A stretch of DNA of 32,506 nucleotides from Nocardiopsis sp. (GTDB lineage Bacteria; Actinomycetota; Actinomycetes; Streptosporangiales; Streptosporangiaceae), in NCBI GenBank assembly GCA_021154785.1, contig JAJKHX010000277.1, positions 1 to 32,506 of the forward strand, written 5' to 3'. Position numbers and translations under genes: made by a program. Positions 1 through 7,960 of the stretch are shown here, in pieces. The notes under the pieces were generated by a model that saw only the letters and a program-made list of their open reading frames with translations, had not been told where the DNA came from and did not search any database. The number at the start of each line of letters is the position of its first letter. The first letter of the stretch is position 1.

Positions 1-141
1 CTGACCGACATGTCGCAGTTCGGCGCGATGAACGAGGCGTACCGCAGGCACTTCGCCGAGCCCTACCCGGCCCGCACCGCGATCGGCGTGGCCGCCCTGC
101 CGCTGGGCGCGGCGGTCGAGATGGATGTGGTGGTGGGCTGA
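1..141 (+). CDS. RidA family protein, C-terminal part (partial)
   Basis: The frame is open from base 1 to a TGA at 139-141 and gives 46 residues; the N-terminal part lies outside the window. The sequence matches the end of the RidA/YjgF/UK114 family: a phenylalanine/glycine-rich helix, then the PAR-T-x-I-x-V-x-x-LP strand and a VEMDVVV end. In characterised RidA proteins the arginine of the PAR segment and a glutamate in the last strand line the pocket that hydrolyses reactive enamine/imine intermediates, and both are present here. RidA proteins are small cytoplasmic trimers. The specific substrate cannot be told, and the family contains non-catalytic subgroups. Confidence 0.8.
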   Translation: MTDMSQFGAMNEAYRRHFAEPYPARTAIGVAALPLGAAVEMDVVVG

Positions 142-479
142 GGTCAGCGCCGGCGGGACGCGTAGCTCAGGCACGGTCATATTCGCGATGAGAGCGCGCC
201 ATCCGGCCAGAAGGCCGCACAGAACTGGAGCGTCTGCGTGCAGGACCCGTGCTGTAACCCTCGTGCGGCAGCCGGACATAGTCGGGGAGCCGGACATAGT
301 CGGCAGGCGGGGATCTGCACTGGTGGCGGCGGCCGGATATGTCGCGTTGCGTGATGGCCTGCCGGTTGGCTGGACACTGATGCCTGTCGCTCGGGATAGC
401 GAGTTCCGGTCAGGTAACCAGCGATCGGTGGCTGGCACGTGCGTGGTCGGGTCGTCGGCGGTCCGCAGGGCCGGTGGAG
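142..479. other. Gene-free stretch with a short direct repeat
   Basis: I see no convincing gene in these 338 bases. The open frames crossing them are rich in arginine, alanine and glycine with no recognisable family. A 16-base direct repeat is present at 270-285 and 288-303. Some bases near 150-190 faintly resemble a tRNA D-arm, but no T-loop or acceptor stem follows. The stretch separates the RidA gene from the decayed integrase, so it may be the scarred edge of an old integrated element. Confidence 0.5.
270..303. repeat. 16-bp direct repeat, two copies
   Basis: AGCCGGACATAGTCGG occurs at 270-285 and again at 288-303, separated by two bases. It lies in non-coding sequence about 180 bases from the 3' end of the integrase remnant. 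It could be a recombinase or regulator binding site or a simple duplication; the sequence alone does not decide. Confidence 0.7.
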
Positions 480-1293
480 TCAGGTTGCTGTGAAGAGCTG
501 GTCCATGATCTGGGCGCCGGTGGTGATGACAGGTCGTAGTTCGCGGCGGTAGACGATCTCGGTGGTGCGGGTGGAGGCGTGGCCGGCCAGGCGGGCGATC
601 TCCTCGATGGCGACGCCGTGGTGGCTCATCAGGCTGACGAAGGTAGTGCGCAGCTCACGTGGGGTCCATCCGTCGCCAGTGCCGGCTTCGGTGCAGATGC
701 GCTTGAACATCTTCCGGACGTTGCCCGCGTCCAGCGCGGTGCCCAGGTGGCTGGTGAACACCAGGCCGGTCTCCTGCCAGTCGTCCCCGGCGGCGAGCCG
801 CTCGCCGGCCTGGCAGTCCTGCCAGGCACGCAGCGCCTGGACCGCCGCGGAGGGGAGGGCGAGGGTGCGGCGGGATCGTTCGGTCTTGGTGTCGCCGTGG
901 GCGCGGACCGACCTCCAGACGGCGATGTGCGGCGGGCCGGCGGACGTCTTTGAGGCCGGGCCGTAGTTCCATCACCGGCAGGGTCGCCGCGGCGGTCATG
1001 ACCGCGATGGCCTGGGCCGCCATCGCCGCCAGCCGCGCCAGGACGTTCTGGTTCTTGGTGACCGTTTTGGGGGAGCGGCCGTCGAGCCCGTGGGCGAGCC
1101 AGTCACTAGCGGCCTGCCGGACGGTGTAGTGGGCGTAGCCCGCTTTGGGGGTGACGCCCTTGTCGAGCTGGGCGTGCAGGTCGCGGAGCTTGTCCACCAC
1201 GGCGGCCTTGGACTTGCTGCTGACCTTGCGCCGCTGGCGCTTGCCGTCGCCGGTGTAGCCGAGCGTGAGCTCGCCGCGCCACAGCTCACAGGC
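480..1293 (-). pseudogene. Tyrosine recombinase (phage-type integrase) remnant
   Basis: Read from 1293 down, one frame gives an arm-type DNA-binding segment (CELWRGELTLGYTGDGKR) and the start of a core-binding domain (YTVRQAASDWLAHGLDGRSP). Sense then passes to another frame, starting near 935, which runs to 480. That frame holds the C-terminal catalytic domain with TPRELRTTF (second catalytic Arg), LAGHAS (His) and VYRRE (nucleophilic Tyr). The part that should carry the first catalytic Arg (TGxRxxE) is missing in every frame, as is most of the core-binding domain. The beginning is cut by an in-frame TGA at 1294-1296. The gene therefore has lost its N-terminus and at least one internal block and has shifted frame. 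It should be inactive and marks an old mobile element. Confidence 0.85.
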
Positions 1294-1326
1294 TCAGCAG
1301 GCTTCGCCCACCCCACAGGGGCGGCA

Positions 1327-2193
1327 TCAGTGGTCGGGATCGGCGAAGGTGGGCTCGCGGTCTTCGTTGAACGCGCCGATGCCTTCGACGCGATCGGGAT
1401 GGACGGCCGAGCGCCAGTGTGCCTCCATCATGATCGCGATGGCTTGCTCGATCGGCTCGCCCTGACCCATCCGGACCGCCTGCTTGACGGCCTGTACTGC
1501 GGTGGGTGAGTTGCTCGCGATCTTCCCCGCGATCCGGCGCGCGGCGTCGATGAGCTCATCTTGAGCGTAGAGTTCGTTGACCATGCCCAGCCGGTGCGCC
1601 TCCTGCGCGCTGATCGGATCGCCGGTCATCAGCATCTGCATGGCCTTGCCCGGCGGGAGCACGCGGGGGAGCAGCGCTGGCGAGCCGCCCCCGGCCGCGA
1701 GGCCGAGCATCGTCTCGGGCTGGCCGAAGGTGGCGTTGTCGGATGCGATGATGAAATCGGTGCTCTGGGCGAGTTCGCAGCCGCCGCCGTAGGCGATGCC
1801 GTTGACGGCAGTGAAGATCGGCTTCCGCAGCTGGCGCACCGTGTAGAGGGTGCGGTCGAAGTCCTGGCGCTGCCGCAGCCAGTCCTCCTTGGTCATGTTC
1901 TTGCGCTGGCGGAGGTCGCTGCCGACGGAGAAGGCCCGGCGGCCGGCTCCGGTGAGGATGACGGCGCGGACTGCGGGACGAACCGCGATCGTCTCCAGGA
2001 TCTCGGTCAGGCGCGCCCCCATCGCCGTGGTGATCGCGTTGTCCGCGTGCGGCCGGTTCAGCGTGATGACCGCCACCTTCTCGTCCTGCGTGTACTCGAC
2101 GAGCACGGGCAGGTCGGGTTCGTCGGCAGCTGACGACGGCGGGCCGAAGTCGAGTGCCTTCCAGCGGTCGGTGCGTGCTGGGCTTGTTGCCAT
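1327..2193 (-). CDS. Enoyl-CoA hydratase/isomerase family protein
   Basis: A 288-residue crotonase-fold protein, close to the usual family length. The oxyanion-hole region (TGAGRRAFSVGSDL, about 81-94) and both glutamates used by enoyl-CoA hydratases are present: E140 in GGGCELA and E160 in FGQPE. It could therefore hydrate a 2-enoyl-CoA, although the superfamily also includes isomerases, dehalogenases and C-C lyases. The first 30 residues are a non-conserved extension. The start has a clear AGGAAGGAG ribosome site. It begins 18 bases after the DyP peroxidase stop and is the last gene of a five-gene minus-strand operon, so it may act on an acyl-CoA made by that pathway. The substrate is not deducible. 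Confidence 0.9.
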   Translation of the reverse strand: MATSPARTDRWKALDFGPPSSAADEPDLPVLVEYTQDEKVAVITLNRPHADNAITTAMGARLTEILETIAVRPAVRAVILTGAGRRAFSVGSDLRQRKNMTKEDWLRQRQDFDRTLYTVRQLRKPIFTAVNGIAYGGGCELAQSTDFIIASDNATFGQPETMLGLAAGGGSPALLPRVLPPGKAMQMLMTGDPISAQEAHRLGMVNELYAQDELIDAARRIAGKIASNSPTAVQAVKQAVRMGQGEPIEQAIAIMMEAHWRSAVHPDRVEGIGAFNEDREPTFADPDH

Positions 2194-2211
2194 GTTCTCC
2201 TTCCTTCCTGT

Positions 2212-3594
2212 TCAGCCGGTCTGGGTGTCCAGCTCCGCCAGCCAGCGCAGCGCCCGCAGGCCCGGCGCGAAGCAGTACTCCCCGCCGCGGGTGATGACGA
2301 ACGGCGGCAGGCTCTGCAGCCGGCGGCGGATCGGCCGCTGAGGGATGGTGAAGCTGCCCGTTCCGTCGTTCGCTCCGGCGAGCGGGTCTTTCTCGGCGGG
2401 CGCGCCGATGAAGATGCCGTCGTTCAGCCATTGTGTCTTGACGAACTCGAACTGGCGCTTGGGGTGAGCTCCGGCGAAGACGAAGATGATGCCGCGGTCC
2501 GCGCCGTCGTCCTCGACGACGCCTTCGGGAAGCATCGGGCCGTAGCTCGTGCCGAGCCGGAGCATGCGGTGGAGGCGGACGTCGACGCTCATCTCGTGAT
2601 CGAGCGCGTCCCGGGGGTTCGCACGCCGGGCATGCGCGCCGGCCGGGCATTTGAAGCCGCGCAGATCATCGGTGTAGCCAAAGCGGTTGTTGCGGCCTGG
2701 GTCCGCGCCGAGATCGGCATCGTCTTGCTCGGGGGACAGCGCGAGCGGCGCGCCGCTCTGCCAGCGGCCGACCATCTTCGCGCCGAGCAGCGCCTCCTGT
2801 TCGCGGCTCGCCGCTTTGGCGTGAAGGTATTGCCGGTATGCGGCCACCCGGGTGTGGAGTTTCCGGAAGACCAGGTAGGTGCCGTTGCGGCCGAGGATCT
2901 CGGGAGCCGGCATCGGCCCCACGCTTCCGGTCTCGTCCGGATATCCGAGGATGAACTCGCCCGCTTTGATCGGCCGCTCGTCCGGGTTGGAGCCGGGGAT
3001 TCCGCTTCCTTCCACCGCAGGCTGGCCGATTCCGTCCTTGAAGCCGAAGGAGGTGCGCCCGGTCGGGAGCTGGTAGCAGTCCTGGTGCCAGATGACCTCG
3101 ACACCGGCTAGCTGCTCGTGCGCGCGGCGGGCCCGCTCGGCCAGGCTCTCCAGCCGCGCGGCGTCGGGCGATAGCACCGACACCGCGACGTGGGCCTCCG
3201 GGCTTCCCAGCGGCTTCTCCCAGTTCTCCGGGCTGCTGTCGCCGACATCGCCCAGCTCCGCCGCCCGGGCCGCCATGCCCTGCCGGAATTCCGGCGCGAA
3301 GCTGTCGAGCGAGTCCTGGGGCACGCCCAGCGCCTTCAGCCCCTGGTAGGTGAATGCCACCGAGACCCATGCGTTCCGGGTCGGATCAGATGAGGACCGG
3401 GCGGACTCGATCACCGGGAGCAGCCGCTGGACCAGCTTCCGTCCCGCCTCGCGGTTGTCGATGCGAAGCAGGAGGTAGGTGCCGACGTAGGAGGCCGGCC
3501 GCTGGTGAAGCATTCCGGACTGAATGTCATCGAGCTCCAGAGCCGTGCTCGCCGCGGTCGTCACGGGGTCCGCGGACGTTCGTTCACTGCACAT
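2212..3594 (-). CDS. DyP-type heme peroxidase
   Basis: A 460-residue dye-decolorising peroxidase. The signature GFKDGIGQP places the catalytic distal aspartate at D187. CPAGAHARRANPRD gives the proximal heme ligand H321, and the HRMLRLGTSYG segment supplies the conserved distal arginine (about R346). The length and inserts fit the longer DyP classes. There is no Tat or Sec signal, so it is probably cytoplasmic. The family uses H2O2 to oxidise dyes, phenolics or unknown metabolites. Its ATG lies inside the 3' end of the DUF4331 gene (11-base overlap) behind GGAGG, indicating translational coupling. I see no encapsulin gene nearby. Confidence 0.93.
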   Translation of the reverse strand: MCSERTSADPVTTAASTALELDDIQSGMLHQRPASYVGTYLLLRIDNREAGRKLVQRLLPVIESARSSSDPTRNAWVSVAFTYQGLKALGVPQDSLDSFAPEFRQGMAARAAELGDVGDSSPENWEKPLGSPEAHVAVSVLSPDAARLESLAERARRAHEQLAGVEVIWHQDCYQLPTGRTSFGFKDGIGQPAVEGSGIPGSNPDERPIKAGEFILGYPDETGSVGPMPAPEILGRNGTYLVFRKLHTRVAAYRQYLHAKAASREQEALLGAKMVGRWQSGAPLALSPEQDDADLGADPGRNNRFGYTDDLRGFKCPAGAHARRANPRDALDHEMSVDVRLHRMLRLGTSYGPMLPEGVVEDDGADRGIIFVFAGAHPKRQFEFVKTQWLNDGIFIGAPAEKDPLAGANDGTGSFTIPQRPIRRRLQSLPPFVITRGGEYCFAPGLRALRWLAELDTQTG

Positions 3595-4723
3595 GACGGG
3601 GAGCCTCCGGGGGGTCGGGATTCGGGGGCGCCAGGTAGGGGAACGCGCGCGAGGCGGCCCTTGTCGCCTGGTCGATGCCGTCGCGGATGACGGGCCCGTT
3701 CCCCGCGTTCACGAGCAGCGTGAAGATCGTGTCCATCACATCGTCGTTGAGCGCCCGGCCACCGCAGGTCTGGTGAGCTTCCCCGCGCCTGGCGGCGAGC
3801 TCGATCTCCAGGAACGACCCCTGCTCCGTGTACGGCTTGGTGACGTCAAGGATGAGGAAGTCGGCGAGGATGAGTTCGGTCAGCGGGTGCGCGCCATCCT
3901 CGCCAGGTGGCCAGTCGGTCTTACCGTCCAGGCCGTCCCAGAACGCCAGGTTCGCGTTCAGCCTGGCCCGGTACGCGCTCTGGTAGGCGTGGCTGAGGTC
4001 GAACGCGTCGTCCATGTTGTAAAGGTCGCGGATCTCGAGATCGCGGTTCACCGGGTCGAACTGCCTGGGCGCCAGCATCAGGTTGGGCACCTCGGGCCGC
4101 CCGGCGCGCTCGAGGCGGACGTTGAGGCCGCCGCGCGTCAGGGTCTCCGCGACCACGCCGACCAGCTCGGCACCGCCGGGCAGCACGGCGCGGTCTACCT
4201 CGACCACCAGGCTGAGAACGTTCTTGCCGTCGAGGTAGATCGCGCCCGGGTCGGTGAACGCGAGCTCGCCCGTGGCGATCGTCTTCAGTGTGGCCGGCGC
4301 ATCCATGATGAACGGATCCCACCGCGGCCCGGCGAACACGCGAACGCCGTCGGCCTGGCCTCCGCACTCGTCGGCCACCCGGATCGAGACCGCCCCGCCG
4401 GCCGGCACCGAGCACGTGCCTTCTTGCTCCGGGCGGTTCGCGCCGTGTCCGCCTGCGGGGGCCGAGAACACGCAGTCGATCGCGATCTCTTCGCCGCCCG
4501 CAGCGAATGGCGCCCCCTGCTGCTGGTTATTCGCAGTGAGCGGCCGCAGCCGGAAACGGTAGATGAGCCCGTCGGAGAAGACCGCCGACGGCGGCGCGAA
4601 CGGCAGCGTGTTCAGCACCAGGACGAGCCGGCCTGGGTGCTCGGGACTCGGGAACGCGTACAGGTCAGTGATGTCCGCGATCGGCTCGGCCATGGCCCGC
4701 GGCCCGGAGATGTGATGTGACAT
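3584..4723 (-). CDS. DUF4331 domain-containing protein
   Basis: 379 residues starting MSHHISGPRAMAEP, the typical opening of DUF4331 proteins, followed by DITDLYAFPSPEHPGR and a run of beta strands. It has no signal peptide or membrane segment, unlike some family members that are exported. It is probably a mostly beta protein, and no reaction is established for the family. GGAAGG precedes the ATG. The stop overlaps the DyP peroxidase start by 11 bases, so the two are likely made in fixed ratio and may act together. A direct physical partnership is inference. Confidence 0.88.
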   Translation of the reverse strand: MSHHISGPRAMAEPIADITDLYAFPSPEHPGRLVLVLNTLPFAPPSAVFSDGLIYRFRLRPLTANNQQQGAPFAAGGEEIAIDCVFSAPAGGHGANRPEQEGTCSVPAGGAVSIRVADECGGQADGVRVFAGPRWDPFIMDAPATLKTIATGELAFTDPGAIYLDGKNVLSLVVEVDRAVLPGGAELVGVVAETLTRGGLNVRLERAGRPEVPNLMLAPRQFDPVNRDLEIRDLYNMDDAFDLSHAYQSAYRARLNANLAFWDGLDGKTDWPPGEDGAHPLTELILADFLILDVTKPYTEQGSFLEIELAARRGEAHQTCGGRALNDDVMDTIFTLLVNAGNGPVIRDGIDQATRAASRAFPYLAPPNPDPPEAPRHVQ

Positions 4724-4769
4724 CGCCCGCCTTCCGTTGGGTTCCCCGGTTCGTCCGCGGCGCTCCGGC

Positions 4770-5315
4770 TTAGGCGTCTGCGGCCTCGTTGAGCAGTGGT
4801 TTCAGGGCGGGGTGCCGCAGCGCGTCCGCGGCGCCAGGATCGTCGAGGACCTGCTGGAAGGCCTCGTTCACCCGCAGCGCCTTGCGGATCTCCTTTACCG
4901 TGCCGGGATAATTCCGGGAGTAGCCTTGGGCGGTAACCTGCGCGCTCAAGATGAAATCCTTCACCGCGGTAAGGTCCGGGAGGCCCTCGTAGCCCTCGAC
5001 GTGCCGGAAGATCGAGTCGAAGAGCTGCAGCGGCTTGGACGCGAAGTCCTGCATGTAGGCGTCCCACGGGCCATCGAAGCTCGTCGCGAAGAGCAGCCGG
5101 GTGTCACCGTCGAACAGCACGAACCTGGCTTCGTGAATGGACGCGATCGGCACCTCGTAGTCTCCCGGCCGGTAGCCGGGACTGTCCTGCAGCGCCTGGA
5201 CCGCTTCCCGCAGGTCATCCCCGTGACCTGGCCTGACGCGGAAGAACAAGCTGAATTCGCTCGTGGAGCCGACCTGGACGCCCGGCCGGGGCGTTCCTGC
5301 TGAAGGGGTTGCCAA
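4770..5315 (-). CDS. Uncharacterised protein in the DyP/DUF4331 operon
   Basis: 181 residues, apparently soluble. The first half reads like one or two ferredoxin-like alpha/beta units: EFSLFFRVRPGHGDDLREAV, then an IHEARFVLFDGDTRLLFATSFDG stretch with D/W/Y residues and a helix. I have the impression that similar segments accompany heme peroxidases, but I cannot name a family. The start is a TTG at 5313-5315 with a good AGGAG eight bases upstream; no ATG in this frame does better. It lies 58 bases after the FAD oxidoreductase and 46 before DUF4331, so it is clearly part of the operon. It may be a small partner or substrate-handling protein of the peroxidase. Confidence 0.75.
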   Translation of the reverse strand: MATPSAGTPRPGVQVGSTSEFSLFFRVRPGHGDDLREAVQALQDSPGYRPGDYEVPIASIHEARFVLFDGDTRLLFATSFDGPWDAYMQDFASKPLQLFDSIFRHVEGYEGLPDLTAVKDFILSAQVTAQGYSRNYPGTVKEIRKALRVNEAFQQVLDDPGAADALRHPALKPLLNEAADA

Positions 5316-5373
5316 GATCTTTCTCCTATTTGTTCAGGGCGTGGTCCTGATATCGCCTGCGCCCGCAGCGAGC

Positions 5374-6828
5374 TCAGGCAACGCCGGCCTCCACTGCGGT
5401 TTCGAGATGATCGACGGCCCACATTCCGGTGTGATCGAGTTCGACCGCGGCGAGGATCGCCGCGCGGCCCAGGGCGTTGGCGTAGGTGGGAAACGAGAAC
5501 GGGACCAGTGCCAGTTCCTCGACGGGCATCTTCGCGGCCATCGCTGTCGCGGCCAGTTGCGCGAGCTCGACCGCCCGCTCCCCCACGACGTGGCAGCCCA
5601 GGATGGTATGGAGTTCGCGGTCCACGACCAGCTTGCAGAACCCTGTCTGGCGGCCATCGATGATCGGTCGCGGGAGCGAGTCGAAGCGCACCGTCGCCAC
5701 GACCACCTCGCGGTTCTCCCGGGCGGCCGCCTCGGTCAGCCCGGCCGAGGCATACTCGGGGTCCGTGAAGCTGCCGATCGGGCTCACCTGGGGAGACAAG
5801 ACCCTGGTCGCTCCCAGGACGGCATTGGTCGCGGCCACTAGCCCCTGGCGGACCGCCTCGTGCACGACCAGCGCGCGCCCGGTGACGTCGCCGGCGGCGA
5901 AGACGTGCGGCACGGTCGTGCGCAACTGCGCGTCGACCTGGACGTATCCGCGCCGATCGGTCTGCACCCCGGCCCGGTCGAGGCCCAGCCCGGCGGTGGC
6001 CGCGACCCATCCGGCCGCCACCACGGCCAGCGTGGCGTCGATGCTGTGCTGCCCGTCGCTGGCCGAATGGATGAGCCGCACGCCGGTCGCACAGCGCTCG
6101 AAGCGGTTGATCGTCCCGGCGTCCGCGACCACCTGGACGCCGGCCGCCGACATGGCGGCACTGACCGCTTCGGAGACCTCTTGGTCCTCGCTCATCAAGA
6201 CGCGGGGAGCGATCTCAATGAGATGGACCCGTGAGCCGAACGCGTTGAAGATCGATGCGACCTGCACGCCGGTCGCGCCAGCGCCGATCACGACCAGCGA
6301 CGGCGGCACCGAGGGAAGGCGCCACGCGTCGCTGTGTGTCGCGGTCAGGTCGAAGCCGGGAACCGCCAGCGGCCGTGAAGTTCCTCCCGTGCAGAGGATG
6401 ACCTTGCCGGCCTGAAGCCGCGGCGCATTGTCGCTTTCGATCGTGTGGGCGTCGGCGAAGCGCGCGGTGCCGGCCTGCTCGTAGATGCTCACCCCGGCGC
6501 GGTCCAGATCGTCGCGCAGCAGCGTGTGCTGGCGTGCGTCCGCGGTCACGTCGCGGACGCGGGCTAGCAGCCGGGCGTAGTCGAGCGAGGGTTCGCCCCC
6601 CGCGATCCCGTAGAGCGGGAGTTGCCTGGCCTCGCGGATCAGCCGTGCCGCCTGGGCCAGCGTGCGCACCGGAACGGGTCCGTCGTTCGCGGCCATTCCC
6701 CCGAACTGATCGCGGGTGATCAGCGCCGTGCTGGCTCCCAGACGGGCCGCACGGAGCGCCGCGACGACTCCCGCGGGTCCTGCTCCGACGACCACGACGT
6801 CGAACAGCTGACGTGGTGATGAGGCCAT
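5374..6828 (-). CDS. FAD-dependent NAD(P) oxidoreductase, disulfide-reductase fold without redox cysteines
   Basis: 484 residues with the layout of lipoamide dehydrogenase and mercuric reductase: FAD-binding GAGPAG at 15-20, a second Rossmann motif (VVIGAGATGVQVA), the FAD-contacting HVFAAGDVTG and a C-terminal dimerisation domain. The active-site CxxxxC that should follow GG at about 43-44 is replaced by GGMAANDGPVP. The C-terminal catalytic His is also absent (PFSFPTYANALG). It cannot use the standard dithiol mechanism and more likely passes electrons directly from flavin to an acceptor. The start chosen is the ATG at 6828 (MASSPRQLFD); a longer frame upstream is poor in content. It is first in the operon ending at 1327 and diverges from glucose dehydrogenase. 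Confidence 0.88.
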   Translation of the reverse strand: MASSPRQLFDVVVVGAGPAGVVAALRAARLGASTALITRDQFGGMAANDGPVPVRTLAQAARLIREARQLPLYGIAGGEPSLDYARLLARVRDVTADARQHTLLRDDLDRAGVSIYEQAGTARFADAHTIESDNAPRLQAGKVILCTGGTSRPLAVPGFDLTATHSDAWRLPSVPPSLVVIGAGATGVQVASIFNAFGSRVHLIEIAPRVLMSEDQEVSEAVSAAMSAAGVQVVADAGTINRFERCATGVRLIHSASDGQHSIDATLAVVAAGWVAATAGLGLDRAGVQTDRRGYVQVDAQLRTTVPHVFAAGDVTGRALVVHEAVRQGLVAATNAVLGATRVLSPQVSPIGSFTDPEYASAGLTEAAARENREVVVATVRFDSLPRPIIDGRQTGFCKLVVDRELHTILGCHVVGERAVELAQLAATAMAAKMPVEELALVPFSFPTYANALGRAAILAAVELDHTGMWAVDHLETAVEAGVA

Positions 6829-6913
6829 GACTCGATCATCCGGATCCCGGCCCGGCCCGTCATCATCCCTGCCGGGTGAGGCGGACGCGACAGTCGGCCG
6901 CGACGATGCGTAT

Positions 6914-7960
6914 GTGCGCGCGATGACAGTAGTGCCAGGCCAGAAGGGGACCGCTGGCATTGAGGAGGTCCCGGACCCGGATATGCGGGACGGCACCCTG
7001 CTGGTGCGGGGCATGGCGGTCGGGATCTGCGGCACCGACCGGGAGATCGCGGAAGGCGCCTACGGCACGCCACCACCCGGTGAAGCCAGGCTGATCATCG
7101 GCCACGAAAGTCTCGGCGAGGTGCTCAAGGCTCCAGTGGGATCAGGCTTCACACCCGGTGATCTGGTCGTCGGAATCGTACGCCGGCCCGATCCGGTGCC
7201 CTGCCCCGCGTGTGCCGCCGGAGAGTGGGACATGTGCCGGACCGACAGCTTCGGCGAGCGCGGCATCGCCCGCCTGCACGGGTACGGAAGCGAACATTGG
7301 CGGGTGGAACCGGACTTCGCCGTGCCCATCCTCCCCAGGCTAGGCGAGCTCGGCGTCCTGCTGGAACCGGCGTCCGTCCTGGCCAAGGCGTGGGACCAAG
7401 TGGACCAGATCTCGCGGCGTGCATTCTTCCTGCGCGGCCGGGCACTGGTCACCGGCGCCGGGCCGATCGGGCTGATGGCATGCCTGCTCGGTGCACAGCG
7501 CGGCTACGAGATGCACGTCGTCGACCTCGCGCAAGCCGGCCCGAAACGCGATCTCGTGGAGGACCTCGGCGCCCGGTACCATTCCGGTGACGCCGCCGAC
7601 ATCGACGTCGACGTCGATGTCGTCATCGAGTGCACCGGGCTCGGCGCGGTCGGCCGCTCCGCCGGCCGCAGGCTAGCCAGCGGCGGGATCATGTGCCTGA
7701 CCGGGATCATGAACCTAGACCCGGCCCTTGACGTGGACGCCACCGCCCTGAACCGCAACATGGTCCTGCATAACCAAGTTCTGGTCGGCACCGTGAACGC
7801 CGGCCGACGCCACTGGGAACAAGCTGCCAAAGCGCTCGCAACCGCCTACCCTGGCTGGCTGGGCAGGCTGATCACACGCCGGGTGCCGCTCACGTCCTGG
7901 ACCGAGGCGCTCGACCGGCAGCCGGAAGACATCAAGGTCGTGGTGGACCTCACCGTATGA
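6914..7960 (+). CDS. Glucose 1-dehydrogenase, zinc MDR type
   Basis: 348 residues when started at GTG 6914 (VRAMTVVPG, matching the usual family N-terminus); ATG 6923 and ATG 6827 are alternatives. It is a medium-chain alcohol-dehydrogenase-like enzyme. Catalytic zinc ligands C39, H64 and E65 (GICGTDRE, IIGHES) are present, as are structural-zinc cysteines in CPACAAGEWDMC and a nucleotide-binding GAGPIGLM. The C-terminus agrees with the glucose-dehydrogenase subgroup, which oxidises aldose sugars to lactones with NAD(P)+. The downstream gene, overlapping by ATGA, is a broken gluconolactonase-like gene that would have hydrolysed the lactone. A palindrome lies inside the gene at 7597-7622. Confidence 0.9.
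   Translation: MRAMTVVPGQKGTAGIEEVPDPDMRDGTLLVRGMAVGICGTDREIAEGAYGTPPPGEARLIIGHESLGEVLKAPVGSGFTPGDLVVGIVRRPDPVPCPACAAGEWDMCRTDSFGERGIARLHGYGSEHWRVEPDFAVPILPRLGELGVLLEPASVLAKAWDQVDQISRRAFFLRGRALVTGAGPIGLMACLLGAQRGYEMHVVDLAQAGPKRDLVEDLGARYHSGDAADIDVDVDVVIECTGLGAVGRSAGRRLASGGIMCLTGIMNLDPALDVDATALNRNMVLHNQVLVGTVNAGRRHWEQAAKALATAYPGWLGRLITRRVPLTSWTEALDRQPEDIKVVVDLTV
7597..7622. repeat. 26-bp perfect palindrome inside the glucose dehydrogenase gene
   Basis: The half-sequence CGACATCGACGTC is followed at once by its exact reverse complement, with no spacer. It encodes an alternating Asp-Ile-Asp-Val-Asp-Val-Asp-Val stretch, so the symmetry may simply follow from repeated GAC/GTC codons. It could also form a cruciform or bind a dimeric regulator. 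Confidence 0.85.

Noticed and set aside
150-240. tRNA-like bases (GTAGCTCAG and AGAGCGC)
   Set aside because: The D-arm-like parts are separated by about 20 extra bases and no anticodon stem, T-loop or acceptor stem can be drawn.
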